From Stigmatella ashevillena (GTDB taxonomy: Bacteria > Myxococcota > Myxococcia > Myxococcales > Myxococcaceae), in assembly GCF_028368975.1 (NCBI RefSeq), contig NZ_JAQNDM010000002.1:5078425-5142424 (forward strand): a stretch of DNA of 64,000 nucleotides, read 5' to 3'. Of the stretch, positions 1 to 7,786 are shown piece by piece. Both the position numbers and the translations under genes were made by a program. Under the pieces are notes generated by a model. That model had not been told where the DNA came from. It was given only the letters and a program-made list of their open reading frames with translations, and searched no databases. The stretch's first letter is position 1. The number at the start of each line of letters is the position of its first letter.

Positions 1-682
1 CCCCCATGCCCTGGATGTCGTGGTCCGCGAAGCGCTCCAGGTGTTCATGGATGTTGGGCGCTGGCACGTACCCCCGGCACAAGAACTGGATGATGCGGAA
101 GGTCGTCCGGTAGCTGGTGCTCAGGACCCGGGGATGGGTGATGAGCCGAAGCACCCGCCCCTGCAAATCCTCTAGGCCACAGCCGAGCGGATCCCACAGG
201 CGGCCCTCTTCATGGCAAGGGTAGTAGAACGCATTCATGGAGAAGTCCCGCGTGAGGGCATCCTCCCGCAAGTCTTGCCGGGCCACGAACGAGGTGGTCC
301 ACATGTCGTCGTTCTGGATGTCGTGGTGACTGCGGAGGATGTTGAGGTCCACGCCGCCCGAAGCCGCATCTCCCCAGCTCAGCGTGCCGAAGCGTTCGTT
401 CCGCCGCAGCACGGGATCCATCCCAGGGAAGGCCTGGCGCAGAATCGCATGGGCCTCCTTCACCGGCCGGTCCAAGGAGAGGTCCACGTCCTTGACGGGC
501 GCCCCGGTGAGCCAGTCCCGGCAAGCGCCCCCCGCCACGAAGACTCGCACTCCCTGGCCTTGAAGCAGCGCGATCACTTCCTGGATGCGAACCGTGTGCC
601 CCTCCTGCTGACAGATGACCTGCTCCAAAGACTCTCGCACCACCGTAGGCCCGATGGGATGGCTTGGGTACACGTCACTCAT
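1..682 (-). CDS. tRNA nucleotidyltransferase / poly(A) polymerase family protein, 3' end outside window
   Basis: The frame is open from the ATG at 682 to the left edge, giving 227 residues without a stop. AAGGAG sits 8 bases before the ATG. Around residue 51 the head-domain signature GGACRDWLTGAPVKDVDL appears, with the two metal-binding aspartates of the DVD motif, and later TRDFSMNAFYY matches the RRDFTINAL motif of class II CCA-adding enzymes and bacterial poly(A) polymerases. These enzymes add nucleotides to RNA 3' ends without a DNA template. The segment that normally reads as a conserved E-D-x-x-R base-recognition motif is instead TSYRTTFRIIQF, so it may be a divergent paralogue with another substrate. 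It is divergent from the SDR gene at 839. Confidence 0.8.
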   Translation of the reverse strand, partial: MSDVYPSHPIGPTVVRESLEQVICQQEGHTVRIQEVIALLQGQGVRVFVAGGACRDWLTGAPVKDVDLSLDRPVKEAHAILRQAFPGMDPVLRRNERFGTLSWGDAASGGVDLNILRSHHDIQNDDMWTTSFVARQDLREDALTRDFSMNAFYYPCHEEGRLWDPLGCGLEDLQGRVLRLITHPRVLSTSYRTTFRIIQFLCRGYVPAPNIHEHLERFADHDIQGMG

Positions 683-838
683 GGTGCGTTCTCCTTAGGT
701 CCGCCAGAGCCCCCCGAAGCCTACCGCGTCGTGGCAGGGGGAAGCCTTGGGTTCGACCCGCTGGACAGTACCCGCCCTACATCGAGCACTGAGGCGCTTC
801 CTGGCGCATGCGATATACGGGGCCGGGAGGAAAACATC

Positions 839-1618
839 ATGTCGCGCAAGGTGGCCCTCATCACGGGAGCATCAGCAGGGTTGGGAGAGCAGTTCGCGCA
901 GCGCTTCGCCGAGCACGGGAACGATCTCATCCTGGTGGCACGCACCACTTCACGGCTGGAGACGCTGGCCACCCGGCTGGAGCAGGCGCATGGCATCAAG
1001 GCGCACGTCCTCACCGCGGATCTGGCACAGCCGGAGGCTCCTGAGCGCCTCTTCGAGGACGTTCGTGCCCGAGGGCTGACCGTGGAGTACCTCGTCAACA
1101 ACGCGGGCTTCGGCTCCTCAGGCCCCTTCCTGGACCAGCCCCTGAACCGCGAGGCGGAAATGGTGGAGGTCAACTGCACCTCCCTGCTGAAGCTGACACA
1201 CCTCTTCGCGCAGGCCATGCGGGAGCAGCGCTCCGGACGCATCCTCAACATCGCGTCCACGGCGGGCTTTCAACCGGGCCCCTATATGGCCACGTACTAC
1301 GCCACCAAGGCTTTCGTGGTGTCCTTCTCGGAGGCGCTGGCACACGAGCTCAAGGGGACTGGGGTGACGGTGACGTGTTACTGCCCGGGGGCCACACACA
1401 CGGAGTTCGCCGCCCGCGCGCGCGTCGAGAAGTCACGTCTGTTTCAGCGGCCTGGGGTCGCGACGGCGCCAGATGTGGCCACGGATGCCTACGCGGCGAT
1501 GATGAAGGGCCGCGTGCTGTCGATTCATGGCGTGCTCAACTGGCTGGGCACGATGAGCGTGCGCTTCGGACCGCGCGCCCTCGTGCGTTCCATCGCCGCC
1601 AGCATCAACCAGTCTTAA
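839..1618 (+). CDS. Short-chain dehydrogenase/reductase (DltE/YqjQ-like SDR)
   Basis: A 259-residue cytosolic NAD(P)-dependent oxidoreductase of the classical SDR family. It has the nucleotide-binding TGASAGLG near residue 10, the NNAG motif, and the catalytic YATK (Y-x-x-x-K) in MATYYATKAF. The start is the ATG preceded by GGGAGG; the frame is open much further upstream, but those codons overlap the divergent promoter region. The substrate cannot be read from sequence. Its TAA stop shares the TTAA palindrome with the stop of the convergent ATPase gene, so the two genes end on the same four bases. Confidence 0.9.
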   Translation: MSRKVALITGASAGLGEQFAQRFAEHGNDLILVARTTSRLETLATRLEQAHGIKAHVLTADLAQPEAPERLFEDVRARGLTVEYLVNNAGFGSSGPFLDQPLNREAEMVEVNCTSLLKLTHLFAQAMREQRSGRILNIASTAGFQPGPYMATYYATKAFVVSFSEALAHELKGTGVTVTCYCPGATHTEFAARARVEKSRLFQRPGVATAPDVATDAYAAMMKGRVLSIHGVLNWLGTMSVRFGPRALVRSIAASINQS

Positions 1619-4600
1619 GCGGCGTGTCCCTTCCGCCGCGCCAGCGTGCCTCGGGCCAATCGGATGATCTCGTCCTCGGAGAGCTGCTCGGTCCGCATCA
1701 CCGAGCGCTCTGCCCGGAGCTGCTGCACCTGCCCTTCGCGCAGCACGTGGAATTGCCCCATCTTCTGCGCGGGGAGCTTCGCGCTCGCATCCACACGGGC
1801 CTCGGAGAACATGTTCTTGAGCTTCTTGAGCGCGACGTCCTCCTTCACGCTACCCACGAACCAGGTGCGCACGTTCTCACGGCACTTGTAGTCCAGGTCC
1901 CCCGGGCTCTGGGTGGCGAGCATGACGCCCACTCCCGCGGAGCGGGCCCTCCGGAGGAGGTTCTCCATGGGCTGCTTGGTCGCAGGAACGCTCGTCGCGG
2001 GTAGATACAGGTCCGCCTCGTCGAAGAGGAGCGCGGCCTGAAGCCGGGAAGAGGGGTGCTGGCTGGCCCAGCGGTTCGTCTCCAACAGGAGCTGGGATAT
2101 CCAGAAGAGCACCCGTGGGTTCGCTCCAAGGAACTTGGTGTTGATGATGCTCAACCGCGTTCGGCCCGGTATCGCGGAGGCCCCGCGTCCCAGCAGCTCA
2201 TCCATGTCCAGCCGCTCTCCACCGGACGCCAGCAACGGGCGGATGGTGAGACGAAGCACCTCTAGATCCTGAGCGAGCTTGGTGAACGTCTTGGGTGGAA
2301 GCCCCCCTGTCTCCTCGAGCAGCGCCGTATCCTGGGAGGCAACGAACTGTTGCACCATGTCCAGCGTCAGCTCCTTGCCGATGGGCCGCTGTACCAACAA
2401 CCGGAGTGCCTGGGCGAGCAGGGCGCGGGCGGCGTTGTCCGCGGAGCTGGTCTTGTATTCGAGCATCCCAGCGATGGCGTCCGCAGCTTGCTGCACGCCC
2501 TGGTCCCGCTCCTCCTCGGGCAGTGCCTCCAGCCCCCGGGGAACGATGGGAATGGCCAGCGGCCGTCCATCCGAGCGTCCTGGCGTGTAGAGCGCCACGT
2601 CGACGCGTTCTCGCAGGAGGCGCCGACGCTCGCTCAGGAGCGGCGAGTCCAGGTTCTCCTCCCAGGCCTTCTCGCTCGCGTAGGTGGCCAGGTCTCCCTT
2701 CCGGTCCACGAGGAGCACGGGAATGCCCTGGAGCAAGACCTGCTCGAGGATGTTGAGCGCCAACGTCGTCTTTCCACTGCCCGTCCCTCCCAGGAAGGCG
2801 CTGTGCCGGGTGAGTTCCGACATCTCGAGCGGGACGGACTGCGTCAAGATGCCCGGAGAAGACCCGAGCATCAACGGCCCCGTGAGCACGCCTTTGGCAG
2901 GCACCTGAACGAGCGGAGCCGAGGGCTCCTTCGAGAGCCCAGCGAGGACCTTCTTGGGGGCATCTTCGATGGGCTGCACCTTTTGGGTCGGAGCAGGCGG
3001 AGTCTGTGGAGGCGCGCTCGTCTTCTCCAGACCGAGCATGTCCCCCACGGACTTCAGCCGGGTGATGGGCCGGGCCGTGCGGCTCCACTCCGTCAGCGTG
3101 GGCTGTCCCGCGTTCTTCTCCCGGAACGCTCTCAATGCCACGAGCTCGCGCAGCTCGCTGTCTCCCAGCACCACGCGCCGCCCGCCCTTGCGGATCAGCT
3201 TGTTGATCTGCTCCGCCACGGTGGTCCCGGTCGACGAGGGAAAATCCGAGGTCCGCACGATGACGGGAACACTGCTGGCGGCCTTCCGGAGCGCTTCGGC
3301 CATCTGCCTTCCGAGCCCTCCTCCCTGGGGACTCCGCTCGCAGAGGGCGATGAAGAGCTGGCCATCTCCTGGCTGGACCGTGACTTCCAGGGATGCTTCT
3401 CCCTTCGGTTTGATGGCGAACCGCTGGGCACCTCCCAGCTCGTCGCTGCCCGTTTCGATGGCCCAGGCGAGCAATGCCGCCATGTCCGCGTCCTCCTCGG
3501 GAAGCGCGGCCTTGCAGGAGGAACGGAAGTCCAGCCACATCTGATCCAGATCCACCGGGGGGGCTTGCGTCTGGGAGACAGACTCCCCCTGCCCTCCCGC
3601 CACGCCCTTGCGAGGAAGCGGGAAGGTGTCCGGAAGGCGTCCGTCCTGGATGGCTCGGTCCCGGTACCGCTGGCACTCGTTCAACACATCGCGCGCCCGC
3701 TGGCCCCCCAACACCTCGAAGCTCTCCGCAGGAATGGGCCATGTGGGATCCGCCGGGTCGACGCCCACGCCCCGCTGCTCATACAACGAGCCCAAGCGCT
3801 GGGCCGCGATGCTCCGGGCCGTGTCCGCTGTCACCGTGCCTTCGAGATCCACCGGCTCGGGATCGTTCTCCAGGCGGTCCACCAGGGGACGGTTCAGCAC
3901 CGGCCGTATCTTTCCCCAGTAATCCGACAGGCAGCAGATGACCATCACGGCGTTGGGCACCTTGCTGGCGATGGCCGCGAGGCTGTTCATGGCCCGGCGG
4001 AAGGAGTTCTCCATCTGCGGGCGCTGCTCGAAGTCGCTGACGTCCTCGACCTGATCCACACACAGCACCAGGGCCTGCCCCAGGGCGCCCATCAACCGGC
4101 CCAAGTGCTCCACCATCCGTGCCGGGGCGTCGTCCGCGGTCCGGGGAATCAGGTCCCCAATCATCTTCCGGTCCATCGCGGACAGTTCTTCACAGCGCAG
4201 CCAGTGGAAGATGCGGCGGTTGATGCGTGGATCCCTGCGTTGCAGGTAGAGCAGGGCGCGAAGCAGGTCCACCTCGACATTCCGGAAGCCCGCATCCAAG
4301 AGTAGCTCATCAGCCACCATGTGGATGGTCCCATCCAACTCGTCGTTCTCCAGCACCCGCTCCTCTGGGATGAGCGGCGCGAAGGCGCTGGTGCAGCGCT
4401 TCATCAGCGCATCCGAGAGCCGCATCAGCCCACTGTCCTCACTCAGGGACACGTCATAGGGCCGGTCCAGCGAGTCGATGAGGTTCGAGAGGATGTAGCG
4501 CTCGTACTGCGCCACATCGACCGTCATGGGCATGTAGCCGACGAAGCCCTGGCACTTGCCGTGGACAAGGTTGCGGAAGGCCCGCACCAGGTGCGTCTTC

Positions 4601-4821
4601 CCACTGCCGGAGTCGCCGCGCAGCAGCAGCAGCCGTCCCGCCCCCGGTCCAGGCTGCGCGCCTACCTGATCCACCAAGCGCTTGAAGACACGGCGAGCGG
4701 GTGCGTTGAGCGTCTCGACATCGAAGGGATCCGGATGCCAGAGGTACTGGCCCTGCTGAACACTGCTGAAGATCTCGATGCCCTCGGTGAGGAAGGCCTC
4801 GAGCCGGGCTGGGGTGGACAT
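1615..4821 (-). CDS. Double P-loop ATPase with AAA-like N-terminus and HerA/FtsK-like C-terminus
   Basis: A 1068-residue protein carrying two nucleotide-binding modules. The N-terminal one has Walker A GDSGSGKTH about residues 59-67, and a Walker B-like LVLCVDQVED near residue 252. The C-terminal one has GGTGSGKTTLALNILEQ, a DRKGDLA segment, a LLFDEADLYLP Walker B and LATQSPGDL, the layout of HerA/DUF853 DNA-translocating ATPases. The ATG at 4821 has GGAG five bases upstream and is preferred over an upstream TTG. It is the last gene of a three-gene operon with a nuclease-like protein, which suggests DNA translocation or extrusion coupled to cleavage. Family placement is confident; a defence or repair role is inference. 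Confidence 0.8.
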   Translation of the reverse strand: MSTPARLEAFLTEGIEIFSSVQQGQYLWHPDPFDVETLNAPARRVFKRLVDQVGAQPGPGAGRLLLLRGDSGSGKTHLVRAFRNLVHGKCQGFVGYMPMTVDVAQYERYILSNLIDSLDRPYDVSLSEDSGLMRLSDALMKRCTSAFAPLIPEERVLENDELDGTIHMVADELLLDAGFRNVEVDLLRALLYLQRRDPRINRRIFHWLRCEELSAMDRKMIGDLIPRTADDAPARMVEHLGRLMGALGQALVLCVDQVEDVSDFEQRPQMENSFRRAMNSLAAIASKVPNAVMVICCLSDYWGKIRPVLNRPLVDRLENDPEPVDLEGTVTADTARSIAAQRLGSLYEQRGVGVDPADPTWPIPAESFEVLGGQRARDVLNECQRYRDRAIQDGRLPDTFPLPRKGVAGGQGESVSQTQAPPVDLDQMWLDFRSSCKAALPEEDADMAALLAWAIETGSDELGGAQRFAIKPKGEASLEVTVQPGDGQLFIALCERSPQGGGLGRQMAEALRKAASSVPVIVRTSDFPSSTGTTVAEQINKLIRKGGRRVVLGDSELRELVALRAFREKNAGQPTLTEWSRTARPITRLKSVGDMLGLEKTSAPPQTPPAPTQKVQPIEDAPKKVLAGLSKEPSAPLVQVPAKGVLTGPLMLGSSPGILTQSVPLEMSELTRHSAFLGGTGSGKTTLALNILEQVLLQGIPVLLVDRKGDLATYASEKAWEENLDSPLLSERRRLLRERVDVALYTPGRSDGRPLAIPIVPRGLEALPEEERDQGVQQAADAIAGMLEYKTSSADNAARALLAQALRLLVQRPIGKELTLDMVQQFVASQDTALLEETGGLPPKTFTKLAQDLEVLRLTIRPLLASGGERLDMDELLGRGASAIPGRTRLSIINTKFLGANPRVLFWISQLLLETNRWASQHPSSRLQAALLFDEADLYLPATSVPATKQPMENLLRRARSAGVGVMLATQSPGDLDYKCRENVRTWFVGSVKEDVALKKLKNMFSEARVDASAKLPAQKMGQFHVLREGQVQQLRAERSVMRTEQLSEDEIIRLARGTLARRKGHAA

Positions 4822-4843
4822 GGGCGCTCCAGGGGACGGCGGG

Positions 4844-5836
4844 CTAGACAACGACAAAGTGAAAGCTGGCTCCGTATGCGCGCACTTCGGACTCGGCGAT
4901 GTCGTGGGAGTTCATGGCCGTCACCAGATCCGCGCGGCTCAGCGACAGCCGACGGGTGCGGTTCGCCTCGAGCAGCGCCGTATCGAACGCCTGGCGGCTG
5001 CTCCACTCGGGGTGGAGCACCTTCCAGATGTGGGAGATGAAGACCTTGTTGGGTCCAAAGCGTCCATCAGGCAAGTCTCGTGCGACCGAGAGCACCCGCT
5101 GGGCGAAGTCCTCTTTCGCGGCCGGCAGCTCGGGGGGGCGAGGCAGCGGAGCAACCTCGGGGACAGCACTGGCTTCTGGCAGAGCCCATTGCCTCAAGGC
5201 CGCGAGCCTCACGGCCTCCACCCCGGGACGTGTCGCGCCGACGGCCTGTGCCGCGAGTTGCTCCAGCGCCTGGCGCGGATCCGGAACGGCCGAATCCAGC
5301 AGCTTGCCCAGCAGATGGGCCTGAACGGCCTTCAGCGTGAAAGGCTGCTCCGTCTCCATCCCCAACTGACGCCACAGGAGACGGTCCCTCACCTGTTCCA
5401 ACGTGAGCGGCTCGGCCCCTTCGAGTCGATGGGCCCGCTTCAGAAGCGCCGCGCGAATCCCCTTGGCGGTGGACACCTTTCCCAGCACCTCTTTCGAGGG
5501 CTTCAGGTCCAAGGTGAACGCCAGCAGATGGGCGGTCTTCACCTTCTTCCAGGTGAGCCCTCGAGGCAACTGCTCCACCTGGAGGAACCGGAGGGCCCGG
5601 ACACGGCCCTCCGCGGTCAGCTCCAGGCCGGTGCGTCCGCGGCCGACGATGAGCTTCCCGCGCAGGAGCCCTTCCCGCAGCGCCTCGAAGCGGTCCTTGC
5701 TTTGGGCAGGACTGAAGCGGTGCTCGACAAAGGGGCGCAGCGCGGCGTCCAGCTCCCTCGTCGAGCCGGGCTTCGGGCCTCGCGTGAGCAACCACGACAG
5801 GGCAAGCCCCGTCAGACGGGTATCAGCGGTGTCCAT
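4844..5836 (-). CDS. Unknown linker protein of the nuclease-ATPase operon
   Basis: A 330-residue protein with no recognised enzyme motif. It is rich in Leu, Ala, Arg and Glu and looks mostly helical, with a short Pro-rich hinge around residues 220-235. The C-terminal 90 residues (GRFGPNKVFISHIWKVL, then LSRADLVTAMN and YGASFHFV) resemble a small module I recall at the end of other proteins in putative defence loci; this is memory only. The start overlaps the end of the upstream nuclease gene by 14 bases, has AGGAG 8 bases upstream, and the gene ends 22 bases before the ATPase start, so the three are very likely co-translated and may form one complex. Confidence 0.6.
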   Translation of the reverse strand: MDTADTRLTGLALSWLLTRGPKPGSTRELDAALRPFVEHRFSPAQSKDRFEALREGLLRGKLIVGRGRTGLELTAEGRVRALRFLQVEQLPRGLTWKKVKTAHLLAFTLDLKPSKEVLGKVSTAKGIRAALLKRAHRLEGAEPLTLEQVRDRLLWRQLGMETEQPFTLKAVQAHLLGKLLDSAVPDPRQALEQLAAQAVGATRPGVEAVRLAALRQWALPEASAVPEVAPLPRPPELPAAKEDFAQRVLSVARDLPDGRFGPNKVFISHIWKVLHPEWSSRQAFDTALLEANRTRRLSLSRADLVTAMNSHDIAESEVRAYGASFHFVVV

Positions 5837-7046
5837 GTGGCATCTCCTGCCCGGCGGACTCGCGCCTCCGGGCTTCCATCAGCGTGTCGATTGTTTCGAG
5901 GATGTCCTCCAACCGGGCGACGACGTCCTCGGCCAGGATGCGGACCACCCAGTAACCCAGGCGCTGGAGCGCGAGATCCTTCCGGCGATCCCGGCGGAAG
6001 TCCTCCGCGCTCCGGAAGTGGAAGTACCCGTCGATCTCCACGGCCAGCCGCAGTTCGCGGCACAGCAGGTCGATCTCCAGGGGGCGGACTCCCGTGCCCT
6101 GCTCGATGCGACTGTTCAACGCGAAGCGCCCTCTGGTCGCGGGCCGGTGCTGGAGAAGCTCATAGAGGAACTGCTCGGCCTTGCTGCGTGAGCGATCTGC
6201 CGCTTCTGAACCGGCGACGGTGAGGGCACGTGCCGCTTCGATGTAGTGCGCGACCAGGGGCGCTGGCGTGCCTTCCTGCTGAAACCGGGCCAGGGTCGGA
6301 ACAACGAAACCCGAGGCGGTTCCCGGTGCCGCCTCTTCCGGAACGTCCAGCCAGCCCTCCCTCAGCATGGCGAGGACATGGGACTCACCCCGCTCCTGGC
6401 AGGCCGCGAAGGCTTCCGGCGTGAGGACGCAGACCACGGTGAGGGACGGGGCCGCCGCACAGATCGCCGCAGCGGCACGAAGCCCACGGAGTTCCGGGAG
6501 GCCCACCCGAATGCGCAGGGCCGGTGTCTCTCCGGCGGGAACCCATCTCAACAAGGCACGGAGGGCCGAGAACGGCTCCCGGGCGATGGCCGCGTCCACC
6601 GCGTCCGGGAGCATGCCCCTGGCAGGGAGCTCCCGGGATGCCAGCAGTTGGAGGCTCAGCTCCCAGGTGGCCTTCTCTGTCTGGCCTGGGCTCAGTGCAT
6701 CCAACAGCAGGGCGCGCTCATGGGCCGTCTTCTGCCGGAAGAAGAGCGGCCTGGGAGAGTCCGGCGGCGCCTGGAGGGCAACGAATGCCTCCGCGTCCGC
6801 GAACAGTTCCCGCTCGCGGGCCACCGCTGCCGCCCACGCGCGCACCATGGCACGCGGTTCATCCGCCTCCGGGGCGGCAACGCTCACCCCATGGCGGTGG
6901 GCCCACTCGGTGAAAAGTGTGAGCGCCCGCGAGGGAGAGCCCACGAGAGCGCTCAGGGTGGCGATCCCCTCTTCACGCCGCCGGGCGTGCCGGTCCAGAG
7001 CGTCGAGCAAGGCGGTGTGCGCGGGAAGCAGCACGCAAGTCCCCAC
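5823..7046 (-). CDS. VSR/DUF559-like endonuclease-domain protein
   Basis: A 407-residue protein whose C-terminal 100 residues carry a restriction-endonuclease-like core: RPLEIDLLC, then LAVEIDGYFHF, then DRRKDLALQRLGYWVVRI, the arrangement of Vsr/DUF559 PD-(D/E)XK nucleases. The N-terminal 250 residues are unfamiliar, but SALVGSPSRALTLFTEWAHR resembles a P-loop start that has lost the GK[ST] lysine. The first in-frame start is a GTG at 7046 with a poor Shine-Dalgarno; GTG at 7034 is an alternative. First gene of the three-gene operon. A DNA-cleaving subunit is the simplest reading; a non-catalytic role is possible. Confidence 0.7.
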   Translation of the reverse strand: MGTCVLLPAHTALLDALDRHARRREEGIATLSALVGSPSRALTLFTEWAHRHGVSVAAPEADEPRAMVRAWAAAVARERELFADAEAFVALQAPPDSPRPLFFRQKTAHERALLLDALSPGQTEKATWELSLQLLASRELPARGMLPDAVDAAIAREPFSALRALLRWVPAGETPALRIRVGLPELRGLRAAAAICAAAPSLTVVCVLTPEAFAACQERGESHVLAMLREGWLDVPEEAAPGTASGFVVPTLARFQQEGTPAPLVAHYIEAARALTVAGSEAADRSRSKAEQFLYELLQHRPATRGRFALNSRIEQGTGVRPLEIDLLCRELRLAVEIDGYFHFRSAEDFRRDRRKDLALQRLGYWVVRILAEDVVARLEDILETIDTLMEARRRESAGQEMPHGHR

Positions 7047-7084
7047 GGCGCGTGAGACGGAAGACCGTCACGCGAGAGCGAAAA

Positions 7085-7101
7085 CCTGCCCAATGGGCAG
7101 G
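7085..7101 (-). terminator. Perfect 17-base palindrome, terminator or operator
   Basis: Two perfect 8-base arms around one central base (CCTGCCCA-a-TGGGCAGG). Read on the minus strand it is followed by TTTT, so it can serve as an intrinsic terminator for the RlpA-like gene ending at 7247. It also lies about 40 bases before the start of the nuclease operon, where an operator would sit. The sequence cannot separate the two. Confidence 0.45.
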
Positions 7102-7159
7102 CGGGTGGTCAGCTGTTTTTTGCTGGCCCAGCATGTGCCCGGGAGGGGGTGGACCGGAC

Positions 7160-7177
7160 ATACCCCTTAAGAGGTAT
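7160..7177. promoter_or_regulatory. Near-perfect 18-base palindrome upstream of nuclease operon
   Basis: The 18 bases ATACCCCTTAAGAGGTAT pair in 8 of 9 positions. It sits between the RlpA-like gene and the nuclease operon, about 115 bases before the operon start, and is a candidate binding site for a dimeric regulator. Confidence 0.3.
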
Positions 7178-7246
7178 ATCCAGCCCCCGGTGCAGCATGC
7201 TGTCCCCCTTCGCGCCATGGGGGTCCGGCTCGAACTCCCGGGCGTC

Positions 7247-7666
7247 TTAGAGCACCTGGTACTGCACGACGATGTTGCCGAGATCCGTGTTGGCGATCTG
7301 CGTGAAGGCGCCGTAGGTCAGATCCAGACAGACCGCGCCGCCAAAGCCACCCCGGTCATTGATGGTCACCGTGACCGACTTACCTTGGTAGGTCACCTTG
7401 ACCCGGGTGCCAAATGGCAAGGTTTTGTGGGCGGCCTTGAGCGCCATCCGGTGAAACGGCTCTCCGCTCGCCGTCGGCCAGCCCTCGGGAATCTCGCCCA
7501 CTGCGCCGTACCAGGTGGCGTTACAGGTGGCCATCGTGCCAATGGAACTCACGGAAGCCTCTGCCGGGCGGGCCAGCATGAGGGTGCCCGTCACGCCAAC
7601 GCCCACCACGAGGGCGGCGGCGAGCAATGCATAACGGTGAAAGGTCAGACGATTCGTTGTGTCCAA
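7247..7666 (-). CDS. RlpA-like double-psi beta-barrel protein, exported
   Basis: A 139-residue protein with an N-terminal signal peptide (hydrophobic YALLAAALVVGVGVTG) and a single double-psi beta-barrel domain. ATWYGAVGE, TASGEPFHR, AAHKTLPFGTRVKVTY and VTINDRGGF follow the RlpA pattern. The Glu of TASGE and the Asp of INDRG correspond to residues important for lytic transglycosylase activity in Pseudomonas RlpA. There is no SPOR domain, so it is a short secreted version that may cleave or bind peptidoglycan. Two cysteines could form a disulfide. It appears to be monocistronic with an AT-rich upstream region. Confidence 0.8.
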   Translation of the reverse strand: MDTTNRLTFHRYALLAAALVVGVGVTGTLMLARPAEASVSSIGTMATCNATWYGAVGEIPEGWPTASGEPFHRMALKAAHKTLPFGTRVKVTYQGKSVTVTINDRGGFGGAVCLDLTYGAFTQIANTDLGNIVVQYQVL

Positions 7667-7786
7667 GGATGTTCTCCAGGGGTTGGCAAAAGCCTCTCAT
7701 TGCGTGCTGCCAGCACACCCTTCAACCGGATTGCCTGGATGTCCACTTTTACAACTTTAAATCTGATATAGACTTAACGAAGCAAT

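Noticed and set aside
741-765. GGGTTCGACCC resembling a T-loop of a tRNA
   Set aside because: No anticodon, D-arm or acceptor stem is found at the right distance on either strand; it lies in a divergent promoter region.
2350-4305. 651-codon plus-strand frame opposite the HerA-like ATPase
   Set aside because: High GC shadow; amino-acid make-up is His/Arg-rich without motifs, and the minus strand has clear ATPase motifs.
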